DNA from: a virus
DNA: 40,528 bases
IMG/VR virus record: IMGVR_UViG_3300006100_000006
Span: 1 to 40,528 of that record
Reading direction: 5' to 3' (one strand)
A program made the translations under genes and the position numbers. This document shows, piece by piece, positions 7,063 through 14,807 of the stretch. The notes below the pieces were generated by a model. The model saw only the letters and a program-made list of their open reading frames with translations. It did no database searches and was not told the DNA's origin. Every line of letters starts with the position of its first letter. The stretch's first letter is position 1.

Positions 7063-7281
7063 TCAGCTCCCGGCCTGTTGTGGGGTCCCGTCATCGACGG
7101 GAACGGGAGCTTCTTCCCCCACTTGGCGGGCGATCTTGCGCATAGTCGTGCGGGTCACTCCGAAGTCCAGAGCGATGCTCTCTTCGGTCTCGCGGGTTTC
7201 CTTCCGGGCGAAGTAACGCCGAGCCAGCGCTTGCCGCTGGTCGGGCGTCAACTTGTACCGCCGATCAATGATCAGGCTCAT
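7063..7281 (-). CDS. Small HTH regulator, divergent from the repressor (Cro-like position)
   Basis: A 72-residue protein with a helix-turn-helix: ARKETRETEESIALDFGVTR followed by TTMRKIARQVG, where the second helix pair is a typical recognition helix. It is the first leftward gene and is divergent from the LexA/CI-like repressor across an 83-bp operator region, the place of cro in lambdoid phages. It probably controls the early promoters, but that is inferred from position. The C-terminal 15 residues are acidic and disordered. No strong ribosome-binding site is visible upstream. Confidence 0.7.
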   Translation of the reverse strand: MSLIIDRRYKLTPDQRQALARRYFARKETRETEESIALDFGVTRTTMRKIARQVGEEAPVPVDDGTPQQAGS

Positions 7282-7283
7282 CA

Positions 7284-7356
7284 GTAACCACTATACACGA
7301 AACACTACCCAAACACTAACCAGCGGTAGGAAATTGGTTAGTAACTGCCGTAATAT
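7284..7356. promoter_or_regulatory. Divergent promoter/operator region left of the repressor
   Basis: ACTAACCA (7315-7322) and TGGTTAGT (7335-7342) form an 8-base inverted repeat, and GTAACCA at 7284-7290 is a related half site. The same word recurs on the other side of the repressor gene. On the plus strand TAATAT (7351-7356) is a likely -10 box only 8 bases before the repressor ATG, suggesting a leaderless or nearly leaderless mRNA. On the minus strand TATAGT just upstream of the Cro-like gene is a possible -10. Confidence 0.65.
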
Positions 7357-7364
7357 GGGGCGGC

Positions 7365-8045
7365 ATGATTGCGTGCATGGAACACACAGATCCAAGGGCA
7401 AAACTCGTCGAGTCCACTTTGACTCGATATGGCCTGTCGTATCGGTGGCTAGCCGATCGGATGCATGTTACGCATCACACTATCATTAGCTGGTTGCAAG
7501 GTCGTTCGAGACCCAAGGACCAATTGGTGTGGCGGCAGATGCTCGAAATTTTGGGCGAGTACGAAAACGCCGTGCAATCAAGCCCGCACATCAAAGTGCG
7601 ACGTGTGGGAATAAGAGAAATCCCCCTTTATGGCGGTATAAGTGCAGGAATGCCACATTCTCAAGAATCAACAGTTGAGATCATGCAAGTCATGGACTGG
7701 GGATCAACAAATGAGCGTTGGGCTCGCATCATTGAAGGCGAATCCATGTCTCCTTTGTTGCAACCCGGCGATATCGTCGTGTTTGAAGATCGAAAATGGG
7801 ATCAAGGGCACGTTGTTCACGCATTTGACGGCGGCGAGGATTTGGTAAAGGTGGCGCGCGGCTTTGGTGAGGATGTGCGCCTCATTCCGGTCAATCCCGA
7901 ATATCCAGTGATTTCCGGCAAGACCATGAACATTAAAGGGGTTGCCGTCGAGCGAATCCGGAAGCTGGCGAACGACGTGACCGAGACGCAAACATTCCGC
8001 CACGGGATGCGCCACTCGGTCTCAACGGGACTCCCCAATAACTAA
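7365..8045 (+). CDS. LexA/CI-like prophage repressor with S24 self-cleavage domain
   Basis: A 226-residue protein that maintains lysogeny by binding early operators. The N-terminal HTH is at about residues 20-60 (LSYRWLADRMHVTHHTIISW). The C-terminal S24 peptidase domain has the expected Ala94-Gly95 cleavage site (GGISAGMP), nucleophile Ser127 (EGESMSPLLQPGD) and general base Lys162 (DLVKVARG). It should therefore be inactivated by RecA after DNA damage. A second in-frame ATG lies at 7377. No ribosome-binding site precedes either start, which fits leaderless translation as known for lambda cI. Operator repeats flank the gene on both sides. Confidence 0.88.
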   Translation: MIACMEHTDPRAKLVESTLTRYGLSYRWLADRMHVTHHTIISWLQGRSRPKDQLVWRQMLEILGEYENAVQSSPHIKVRRVGIREIPLYGGISAGMPHSQESTVEIMQVMDWGSTNERWARIIEGESMSPLLQPGDIVVFEDRKWDQGHVVHAFDGGEDLVKVARGFGEDVRLIPVNPEYPVISGKTMNIKGVAVERIRKLANDVTETQTFRHGMRHSVSTGLPNN

Positions 8046-8095
8046 CCACTTTTCTCCCAAAATCCTAACCAAAAACTAACCAGTGGTGATACACT
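8042..8095. promoter_or_regulatory. Right operator cluster and early rightward promoter
   Basis: Three direct copies of CTAACC (8042-8047, 8065-8070, 8076-8081) follow the repressor stop. The last lies in ACTAACCAGTGGT, almost the same as ACTAACCAGCGGT in the left region. GATACACT (8088-8095) may hold the -10 box of the rightward recombination operon. Shared operator words suggest that the repressor controls both early promoters. Confidence 0.6.
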
Positions 8096-8101
8096 GATTC
8101 T

Positions 8102-8124
8102 TGCAGGCAGCACAACGGCCTGCA
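8102..8124. other. Hairpin at the ribosome-binding site of the first rightward gene
   Basis: TGCAGGC (8102-8108) pairs with GCCTGCA (8118-8124), and AGGAG follows from 8124. The stem ends exactly at the ribosome-binding sequence, so it could tune translation of the next gene. Confidence 0.4.
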
Positions 8125-8135
8125 GGAGATCAGTG

Positions 8136-8402
8136 ATGAAACACGATTTATCGTCTGAAAAGCCTCGACTGAACCGAGTCGCCCGATCCCGGACCAACCG
8201 CGTCCGGTACTCTCCCGCCCCGCGCGCCGTGTTGCGCGCCGCCGATACCGACCGCGCCGATCGCGCCGAGCTGCGCGACTATATGACGCCCGTTATGCCC
8301 GCCGGTTGGTCGCTAGAAATCCCCGACGTCGATGCGCTGGCCGCCGACGCCGAAGTTCGCCATGCCTGGCAGGTTTGCTGCCGCCTCCACGTCGCCGCCT
8401 GA
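8136..8402 (+). CDS. Hypothetical early protein
   Basis: An 88-residue, Arg-rich protein starting at an ATG 7 bases after AGGAG. The N-terminal half is strongly basic (RLNRVARSRTNRVRY), and the C-terminal half is a small mixed domain (AGWSLEIPDVDALAADAEV). It is the first gene of the rightward operon, right after the operators, and lies 17 bp before the ATPase gene. The function is unknown. A small nucleic-acid-binding regulator would fit its charge and place. Confidence 0.55.
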   Translation: MKHDLSSEKPRLNRVARSRTNRVRYSPAPRAVLRAADTDRADRAELRDYMTPVMPAGWSLEIPDVDALAADAEVRHAWQVCCRLHVAA

Positions 8403-8419
8403 CGCCCCAAGAAACCATC

Positions 8420-9748
8420 ATGCCTACCCAAAATTACCGACTGTTATCGATGACCGTCCGCGACTTCAAACGCATCAAGTTTGCTGAGATCGACCTCAGT
8501 AACAGCCTGACGATCATCGGCGGCAAGAATGCCCAAGGCAAATCCTCCGCCATCGACGCGCTGGTCAGCGCGATCGGCGGCAAAACTTACGCCCCATCGA
8601 TGCCCATCCGTAAGGGCGCCGAGAAGGCGGAAACCATCGTCAAAATCGACACCCCGCGCGGTGTGCTCACCGTCCGCCGCTACTTCACCGCCGCCGGTTC
8701 GGCCGTCGAGGTGCGAAACGAGGAAGGCATGAAGCCCACCGCGCCCCAGGCGTTGCTCGACAGCCTCATGAGCACGGTCGCCCTGGATCCGCTCGCGTTC
8801 ACCCGCAAGGACCCAAAGAAACAGGTCGAGGACCTGAAGCGCATGGTCGGGCTCGACTTTTCCGAGCTCGACCGCAAAGCCGCCGCCCTCACCGACGCCC
8901 GTAAAATCGCCAACGCCAAGGTCAAGGAACTTGAAGCCAAATTCCGCGACATGCCGCCGATCCCGGAGGGCACGCGTGACGAGGAAGTCAGTCTGTCGGC
9001 ATTGTCCGAAGAGCTGGAACGCGCTTACCTGCACAACGCCGAACGCGACCGACTCGACGCCGAAGCCGACCGGCAAAATGAACGGCTGAGAACCGCCGAT
9101 CTTTGGATCAGCCAAGCGGAAAGCAAAGTCATCGAGCTCCGCAATCAGCTGGCCGAAGCGGAAGTTACGTTAGCCCGTTACCAAGCCGGTCGTGGGCCCA
9201 TTGAAGCCGAAGCGCAAGCCGCCGCCGCTGCGGTCGCCGCATTCGAGCTCAAAGACACCGACGCGCTCCGCGCCGCGATCGCGTCCGGCGAGATGATTAA
9301 CCGATCCGTACGGCAAATGCGCAAGGTCCAAGCCGCTCGCGAGGAATGGCGCGCCGCGGCTCAGCAAGCCGAAGCACTCACCGCCGAACTGGCCGCCATT
9401 GATGAGGAGAAGCGCAAGCAGTTGGGCGCCGCCAAGTTCCCCGTGGATGGACTGACGTTCGACGAAACTGGCTTGTTCCTCAACGGCATTCCGTTTGCGC
9501 AAGCGAGCAGCGCGGAACAGCTCCGCGTATCGGTCCCACTCGCGTTTAGCGAAGCGCCGAACCTCAAATTCGCCATCATCAAGGATGGCAGTCTGTTGGA
9601 TCACGACAGCCTGGCGCTGGTGGCCGAACTCACCGACAAGGCGGGCGGCCAGCTCATCCTTGAGCGCGTCGGGTCCGATGACATGTGCTCGATCGTGATG
9701 ACCGAGGGCGTCGTCGAAGGTCAGCAGCCGGAATTGGAGGTTGCGTAA
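8420..9748 (+). CDS. SMC/RecF-like AAA ATPase
   Basis: A 442-residue protein with the SMC/RecF/Rad50-type fold order. Walker A GGKNAQGKSS lies at residues 34-43. A long coiled coil spans about residues 150-360 (ELEAKFRDM to EALTAELAAIDEEKRK). Then comes a signature-like segment (ASSAEQLRVSVPLAF) and a degenerate Walker B (FAIIKDGSLLD). Such ATPases accompany phage PD-(D/E)XK nucleases in recombination cassettes and probably act on DNA ends. I chose the ATG at 8420; the open frame upstream is the shadow of the preceding gene. Confidence 0.75.
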   Translation: MPTQNYRLLSMTVRDFKRIKFAEIDLSNSLTIIGGKNAQGKSSAIDALVSAIGGKTYAPSMPIRKGAEKAETIVKIDTPRGVLTVRRYFTAAGSAVEVRNEEGMKPTAPQALLDSLMSTVALDPLAFTRKDPKKQVEDLKRMVGLDFSELDRKAAALTDARKIANAKVKELEAKFRDMPPIPEGTRDEEVSLSALSEELERAYLHNAERDRLDAEADRQNERLRTADLWISQAESKVIELRNQLAEAEVTLARYQAGRGPIEAEAQAAAAAVAAFELKDTDALRAAIASGEMINRSVRQMRKVQAAREEWRAAAQQAEALTAELAAIDEEKRKQLGAAKFPVDGLTFDETGLFLNGIPFAQASSAEQLRVSVPLAFSEAPNLKFAIIKDGSLLDHDSLALVAELTDKAGGQLILERVGSDDMCSIVMTEGVVEGQQPELEVA

Positions 9749-9749
9749 C

Positions 9750-10013
9750 ATGCGCCTCGTTGGTGTGCACGTTGTTTACGTCCAGTCGTCGAACATTACG
9801 CGACTGGCCTACCATGCGGAATCCAACCGCATGCAAGTCACGTTCCGGGCCGCGAAAGGCCCGGGCACGACCTACGAGTACGACGCCGTCCCGCGCAATG
9901 TCTGGGACACTTTTCACGCGTCGGACAGCAAAGGATCCCACTTCGCCAACCACATTCGTGGTCACTTTGCCGGCCGAAAACTGGACATTTTCCAGGACGA
10001 GGTGTGGGCATGA
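9750..10013 (+). CDS. KTSC-domain protein
   Basis: An 87-residue protein matching the KTSC pattern: SSNITRLAYHAESNRMQVTF, a Tyr-x-Tyr strand (TYEYDAVP), then ASDSKGSHFANHIRGHF. KTSC domains are often found next to recombination or lysyl-tRNA synthetase genes, and their role is not well defined. The ATG follows the ATPase stop by one base. The stop overlaps the nuclease start (ATGA). It lies in a coupled recombination operon. Confidence 0.75.
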   Translation: MRLVGVHVVYVQSSNITRLAYHAESNRMQVTFRAAKGPGTTYEYDAVPRNVWDTFHASDSKGSHFANHIRGHFAGRKLDIFQDEVWA

Positions 10014-10963
10014 TCGCGCTCGCCGAAGCGGAAGTTTACAGCCGTCGCAACCGCGACGGCCATTACACGTGGGGCGGCGTCAAGCTGCCCAGCGTCACCA
10101 CCGTACTCGGTCTGATCGGTTCCGACCACCTGTACATGTGGTACTCGAAGATGGTGGCCGAAGAGGTCGCCCAGCTCGTCACGCGCCGCGCGGAAGGCTT
10201 TCTCGACCCCGAGGAGTGCGATGAAGCGCTCCTCGACTGGAAGTCCCGCATGACCGCGGCGGTCCGCTATCGCGACCACAAAGCCGCGATCGGGTCCATT
10301 ACCCACCATGCCATCTATGAGCGTGCGATGGGCATCAGCCCCGGTCACGACGCCATCGAGAACCTGATGCGGATCGGCATTGAGATCGGCGTCATCGACC
10401 CGAACAAAGACACCGACCCCGCCGACCCGTACGGTCAGCGACTGGCGCGTGAGGCTCGCCACTACGTCGAGTCCGCCTACCGGTGGCTCGACGACGAGGT
10501 GCCCGACTTTGAAGCGATCGGTCAAGAAGCGGTGTGCGTTTCGCTCACCCATAGTTACGCGGGCACAACCGACGCGATCGTCAACCGCACGCGCAAGTCC
10601 AACCGACGGCTGCACCTCGACTTCAAGACGTCGAATTCCATCGACGAAAAGAAATTCCGGATGCAAATCGAAGCGTATCGCCGCGCGGACTTCATCGGTC
10701 TTATGGCCGACGGATCCGAGCACGAGGTTCCGCCGACCGACGGCGTCGGCATCGTGTGGGTTCGCCCGATGGATAAGACGACCATCCACGAGTTCGACGT
10801 CAGCGACGAGCTTTTCGAGGGATTTCTGAGCGCTCGGCACCTGTACGGCGTGCTCCACGAGATGCCCAAGGCCAACCACCGACCCCGCGCCGCCCGCGCC
10901 GACCGTCCCGCCGCCGCTGCGCGGACCGAGAAGGCTCGACAGCCTAAGGAGTGCCCGTTCTAA
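10010..10963 (+). CDS. PD-(D/E)XK nuclease (recombination exonuclease)
   Basis: A 317-residue protein. The core motifs are visible: SYAGTTDAIV with the first Asp, LHLDFKTS (the D-x-K pair), and QIEAYRRA (the Q-x-x-x-Y helix that follows it in lambda-exonuclease, RecB and Cas4 folds). The N-terminal SVTTVLGLIG and GSITHHAIYE are typical of phage members. It probably resects DNA ends for recombination, with the neighbouring ATPase. The C-terminal 45 residues are a basic Ala/Arg-rich tail. The start overlaps the KTSC stop, and the stop overlaps the next start (TAATG). Confidence 0.8.
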   Translation: MIALAEAEVYSRRNRDGHYTWGGVKLPSVTTVLGLIGSDHLYMWYSKMVAEEVAQLVTRRAEGFLDPEECDEALLDWKSRMTAAVRYRDHKAAIGSITHHAIYERAMGISPGHDAIENLMRIGIEIGVIDPNKDTDPADPYGQRLAREARHYVESAYRWLDDEVPDFEAIGQEAVCVSLTHSYAGTTDAIVNRTRKSNRRLHLDFKTSNSIDEKKFRMQIEAYRRADFIGLMADGSEHEVPPTDGVGIVWVRPMDKTTIHEFDVSDELFEGFLSARHLYGVLHEMPKANHRPRAARADRPAAAARTEKARQPKECPF

Positions 10964-12246
10964 TGCCGCTCCTCGACATCCAAACCGCAAACAACCAGAT
11001 CGGCAACATCCGGATCGGCGCGAAAAAGGTGTCCGCCAAGTCCGGCAAGGAATACCCGGCCGCCCTTGACACGTTCCGGTTCACCAGCCACGTAAAGAGC
11101 GCGATCGACGAGTGCGCCCGCGTGTTTGGCGGCGAGGTCGTCCCCTGGGACGGCCACCCCGGCCAGTGGGAGGTGATCACCGAGCGCAAGGAAATCCGCG
11201 CGCTTGCCCACGGTCGCCACTCGCTGAGCCAATGGTACGAGCAGTGGGTAAGCGGAGGTTGTACGCATCGATGCGACGGCGTCACGTGCACGCGTCGCGA
11301 TGCCGACGGCACCGAGTACCAGCAAGACTGTACGTGTGATCCTGAGCTTCGAGGCAAGGTCGAGGGCCGTCGGATCCTCGGCTGCAAACCGTGCTCCCGG
11401 CTGAGCGTGATGCTCACCGAGATCAACTCGACGGGCCGGTGGTTGTTTACGTCGGGCGGCAAAATCTTCGCGACCGAGATCGCCGGTTACTTCGAGACGT
11501 GCCAAGCGCTGAACCTTCCCGATTTCTTATTCGTGGTCCTGACGCTTGAAGAGGAAGAGATCAAGAAGCCCGGTCAGAAGCCGGAGAAATTTGTGGTGGT
11601 GCGGTGCAACCTCGACCCAAACCCGCCTAACTTCCTCGGCCGCATCGTCTCGCTGGTCCAAAGCTCGCAGTACGTGCTGCCGTCGTCCAATCCGGGCGCT
11701 CCCGCGATTGGCGCCGGTCAAGCTCCGGCCTTCGGTGCCGGAGTGCCAACCGACCAAAAAGCGGCCGCGGCCCAGTATCTCCGAGACATTGGGCTGACCG
11801 AGGACCAAAAGCGGCGACTCGCCGCCACGGTCAAAGCGGCCGGCAAGACGTTGACGCATACCGTGCTCGCCGCCAAAGCGGCCAACCTGCGAACGTTTGC
11901 CGAGATGAGCCGGTTTGCGCAACGTGAAGAAGCGAGCGGGGACGATGAGTCCCCGTTCCCGCCGTCCGAACCCGCGCCGACGCCGACCAGCAATCCCGCG
12001 CCCGTCGCTCCCTCCGCGATCATCGAAGCGGAATTTGTAGCCGACGCGGAAACGCCAAACGCTTACCTTAAAGGCATCGGCATCGAAAGCGAGTCGGATT
12101 TCTTCGACCTAATTGCCAAACTTGACGAGGTCGGCCTGCCGTTTGAGAAGACAATTCACGACGCGGAAACCGGCGGCATCAGCACCGTGGCCGGTTTGTA
12201 CGACTACATTGAACACCTCACCCACCGGCAAGAAGGTCTGTTTTGA
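10963..12246 (+). CDS. Gp3-like (recombination directionality factor-like) protein
   Basis: A 427-residue protein. The conserved part (about residues 70-180) has the Cys-rich Gp3-like signature: WYEQWVSGGCTHRCDG, further paired Cys (DCTCD, CKPC), then RLSVMLTEI, TGRWLFTSGG and ATEIAGYFE. Members such as the phiC31 and Bxb1 directionality factors assist serine integrases. This phage has a tyrosine integrase and the gene sits between two nucleases, so a replication or recombination role is more likely here. The C-terminal third is Pro/Ala-rich and then helical. Coupled starts on both sides (TAATG, TTGA). Confidence 0.75.
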   Translation: MPLLDIQTANNQIGNIRIGAKKVSAKSGKEYPAALDTFRFTSHVKSAIDECARVFGGEVVPWDGHPGQWEVITERKEIRALAHGRHSLSQWYEQWVSGGCTHRCDGVTCTRRDADGTEYQQDCTCDPELRGKVEGRRILGCKPCSRLSVMLTEINSTGRWLFTSGGKIFATEIAGYFETCQALNLPDFLFVVLTLEEEEIKKPGQKPEKFVVVRCNLDPNPPNFLGRIVSLVQSSQYVLPSSNPGAPAIGAGQAPAFGAGVPTDQKAAAAQYLRDIGLTEDQKRRLAATVKAAGKTLTHTVLAAKAANLRTFAEMSRFAQREEASGDDESPFPPSEPAPTPTSNPAPVAPSAIIEAEFVADAETPNAYLKGIGIESESDFFDLIAKLDEVGLPFEKTIHDAETGGISTVAGLYDYIEHLTHRQEGLF

Positions 12247-12926
12247 GCCGGTCGATTTGGTTTGCGCCGTCGCAGTTGGCTTACCTTTGGATGGAGTGCA
12301 AACGGTGCTACTGGCTCCATCACAAAGGGCTCAAACGCCCCCGCACCGAATTCGCGCCGATCTTTAACCGGCTCGACCAGGCGCTAAAGAAGGAGTTCGC
12401 AAAGGGCATGCGGCTCGACTGGCTCGGGATCCCGGGCCAGGTCCACAGCACAGGCGGCAAGGTTTGCAGCGTCGATCTTGGCCGATCTGGCATCGAAGCC
12501 CGCGTGTTTGGCGAGTACGACCTTCTTGTCACCATGGAAGGCGGGGGATTTGGAGTCTACGACTTCAAGGTCACGCGGCCCAACACCGAAAAAATCGCCA
12601 AGTACACGCCACAGCTCAGCGCGTATGCGTTCGCGCTAGAAAACCCGGACCGGCACAAACCGATGTCCGTCACGGCGGCCGGGTTGATCTACGTCGATTT
12701 CAACCTGGCGACCCTCGTCGAAACCCCGCCGACGCTGACCGATATGTACACGCTCTCCCACGAGCCGGTCCCGCTCGACGTCCCCGGATTGCGGTCCGTG
12801 TTGGCCGAAATGCTCGACGTCATCGACCGCGACCGTCCCCCGGCCAGTGGTCCCGACTGTCCGTATTGCGCCCACGCCAACCGTCTCGCCGCGCTGGCCG
12901 CCGATCTTCGAGGTGCTCACCAATGA
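12243..12926 (+). CDS. Cas4-like PD-(D/E)XK nuclease with predicted Fe-S cluster
   Basis: A 227-residue protein. The N-terminus FAPSQLAYLWMECKRCYW has two cysteines (Cys19, Cys22), and the C-terminus has DCPYCAH (Cys206, Cys209). This is the four-Cys layout of Cas4/AddB-type nucleases that bind a [4Fe-4S] cluster. Active-site residues are in GEYDLLV (Asp93), YDFKVTR (Asp107, Lys109) and the Gln helix TPQLSAYAF. The start is a TTG overlapping the previous stop (TTGA). No cas genes or CRISPR array are present, so the role is likely end-processing in the phage recombination cassette. It is the second PD-(D/E)XK nuclease in this operon. Confidence 0.78.
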   Translation: MSRSIWFAPSQLAYLWMECKRCYWLHHKGLKRPRTEFAPIFNRLDQALKKEFAKGMRLDWLGIPGQVHSTGGKVCSVDLGRSGIEARVFGEYDLLVTMEGGGFGVYDFKVTRPNTEKIAKYTPQLSAYAFALENPDRHKPMSVTAAGLIYVDFNLATLVETPPTLTDMYTLSHEPVPLDVPGLRSVLAEMLDVIDRDRPPASGPDCPYCAHANRLAALAADLRGAHQ

Positions 12927-13378
12927 TTACCTTTAACCTGGCCCCCACCATCCACGCCGACCCAGTCACCGCTCCGACGATGTACATTTACCACCCATTC
13001 GACTCGCTGCCGGATAACGCCGCCTGTTATCCCGACCTGCACGACATCGCCGCCCGCATGGCCGACGCCGACGCGACCACCGGCCGAGTCCGGTTCGGCA
13101 CGCCGCTATTCTGGGAGTTCCGCAACCTGTCGGCCGAGCAAACCGACCGGCTCAGCTGGTTTCTTAGCGGCGCCCGCTACCAGCGGTCCCAAATGGTCGA
13201 GACCGACCAAATGGGCGACACGCCCCCCGGCGAACCGGTGGTCACCGTCGGCCAATGCATCGCCATCGCCATCGTCGCGATGATGGCGATCCTCCTCGTG
13301 ACCTGCATCCTGTTTGGCCTAGCCCTCCTCAACCAAGCCAACGCCCCGTCCAGCTTCATTGGGGGAGGGGTGATTTAG
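12923..13378 (+). CDS. Hypothetical protein with C-terminal membrane helix
   Basis: A 151-residue protein starting with an ATG that overlaps the Cas4-like stop (ATGA). The N-terminal 100 residues are soluble (MYIYHPFDSLPDNAACYPDL; FWEFRNLSAEQTDRLSWFL). Residues about 112-140 (QCIAIAIVAMMAILLVTCIL) form one membrane segment, so the protein is probably tail-anchored with its N-terminus in the cytoplasm. It is not recognised. Its place between recombination genes and a methyltransferase gives no clear role. Confidence 0.6.
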   Translation: MITFNLAPTIHADPVTAPTMYIYHPFDSLPDNAACYPDLHDIAARMADADATTGRVRFGTPLFWEFRNLSAEQTDRLSWFLSGARYQRSQMVETDQMGDTPPGEPVVTVGQCIAIAIVAMMAILLVTCILFGLALLNQANAPSSFIGGGVI

Positions 13379-13379
13379 T

Positions 13380-14807
13380 GTGGTTACACGTCCCTTTACC
13401 GGAATTTCGGTCTGCAGCGGTTACGGGGGAATCGACATGGGACTCAACCTTGTGTTCGGCCCAACTTTTCGCACGATCCTGTACTGCGAGAGGGAAGCAT
13501 TCCTCGCCGCTAATCTGGTCCAGAAGATGGAAGACGGCCTCTTGGATGAAGCTCCTATCTGGAGCGATCTTGCCTCAATCACAGATGCAAGCGTCCGCAA
13601 TTACGTTTGGGCGGCAACTGGGGGGGGCGTCGGAATTCTCTTCGGCGGAATCCCTTGTCAACCTCATTCCGTGGCCGGAAAGCAGCTGGGTGCGGCAGAT
13701 GATCGCGACCTTTTGCCAGATTTTCTCGTCGCCGTCGATGCGTACGATCCCCAATCGATCTTCGTCGAAAACGTCCCAGGGGCGCTTAACACTGGCTTTC
13801 TCGGCCGAATCCGATACGAATTGGAAGGAAGAGGCTACGCAGTTAAAGCAGGACTATTTAGCGCGGAGGAAGTCGGCGCGTCGCATTTACGAAAGCGGCT
13901 TTATGTCTTGGCCATCCGCCAAAGTCTCGCGCGGCGGTTACTGCTACAGTCGCGGCGACCACGACGACACGATCTTAACTCTGGAAGGAGCAGCCGCCAT
14001 GTGGGCGACCCCGCAAACGCCGAACGGCGGTCGGACGTTGACGCCGCAACAACTGGCCAACCATGGTTTGACGGAAACCGGGAAGCGACAAGTCGGGCTG
14101 GAGAATTTGGCGACCGCGTGGGCGACGCCGACTGTTTGGGAATCCAGACAAGAGGAGACAAGTCCGGCGGACCTGCATCGCAAAACCCCGGGCCTCAGGG
14201 CGGAAGCCCAATTGTGGGCGACGCCAAAGACGTCGGACACAAACGGGATCCGGAAGGACGACGAGAAACGTGGTGTGGGGCTGAACACGGAAACGGCCAA
14301 CTGGGCGACCCCCAGAGCAACGGACGGGGAAAAGGGCGGACCGAACCAAACCTTTGGGACGGGCGGCACGCCCCTGCCAGCGATGACGGCCAGTTGGCCG
14401 ACGCCGACGACGATGGACGCAGGACGCGTGACGAAATTTGCGCAGGGTGGGACGCCGTTGCCGATGGCGGCAAACCATTGCCTCTCTTCCCTCCGGGCCC
14501 AGGATTGGGTGGTTCTGGCGTGGTCGCTGACATCCGAAAACTTTACCGACGCGACCCTCAGCGAGCTTTCCGACGTTTTAGAGCGGAATTTGCCAACACG
14601 CTCAGATGGCTCGAAATCCTTGAAATCGCCCCCGACCTTGCGCCGGCGGTTGAACCCGAAATTCGTGGCGTGGCTGATGGGCATTCCCATCGACTGGATG
14701 AACTTCGGGCACTTGGAAACGGAGTCCTGCCCATCAACGTCGCGCTCGCATTCGTTAGCCTTCTCGCACAGTTCATGGAAGGCGGCGATGCGGATTCGGC
14801 TGCATGA
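13380..14807 (+). CDS. DNA cytosine-C5 methyltransferase
   Basis: A 475-residue protein that adds a methyl group to cytosine C5. Motif I is SVCSGYGGIDMGLN; motif IV is FGGIPCQPHSVAGKQ with catalytic Cys93; motif VI is FVENVP; motif VIII is LRKRLYVLA; motif X is LGNGVLPINVALAF. Between VIII and X lies a long low-complexity region (about residues 180-400) with repeated GD/AD words (VGDPAN, VGDADC, VGDAKD, LADADD), in the place of the target-recognition domain. Start is GTG at 13380, after a GGGGGAGGGG tract; later ATGs would lose motif I. A second long frame overlaps the 3' two thirds (13903-14880). Confidence 0.85.
   Translation: MVTRPFTGISVCSGYGGIDMGLNLVFGPTFRTILYCEREAFLAANLVQKMEDGLLDEAPIWSDLASITDASVRNYVWAATGGGVGILFGGIPCQPHSVAGKQLGAADDRDLLPDFLVAVDAYDPQSIFVENVPGALNTGFLGRIRYELEGRGYAVKAGLFSAEEVGASHLRKRLYVLAIRQSLARRLLLQSRRPRRHDLNSGRSSRHVGDPANAERRSDVDAATTGQPWFDGNREATSRAGEFGDRVGDADCLGIQTRGDKSGGPASQNPGPQGGSPIVGDAKDVGHKRDPEGRRETWCGAEHGNGQLGDPQSNGRGKGRTEPNLWDGRHAPASDDGQLADADDDGRRTRDEICAGWDAVADGGKPLPLFPPGPGLGGSGVVADIRKLYRRDPQRAFRRFRAEFANTLRWLEILEIAPDLAPAVEPEIRGVADGHSHRLDELRALGNGVLPINVALAFVSLLAQFMEGGDADSAA

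Noticed and set aside
8306-8419. N-terminal extension of the ATPase gene
   Set aside because: The extension is Arg/Pro-rich shadow of the preceding gene; the ATG at 8420 begins a normal domain.
9962-10990. Long minus-strand open frame opposite the PD-(D/E)XK nuclease
   Set aside because: Antisense shadow of a well-supported gene; Val/Asp/Arg-rich without motifs.
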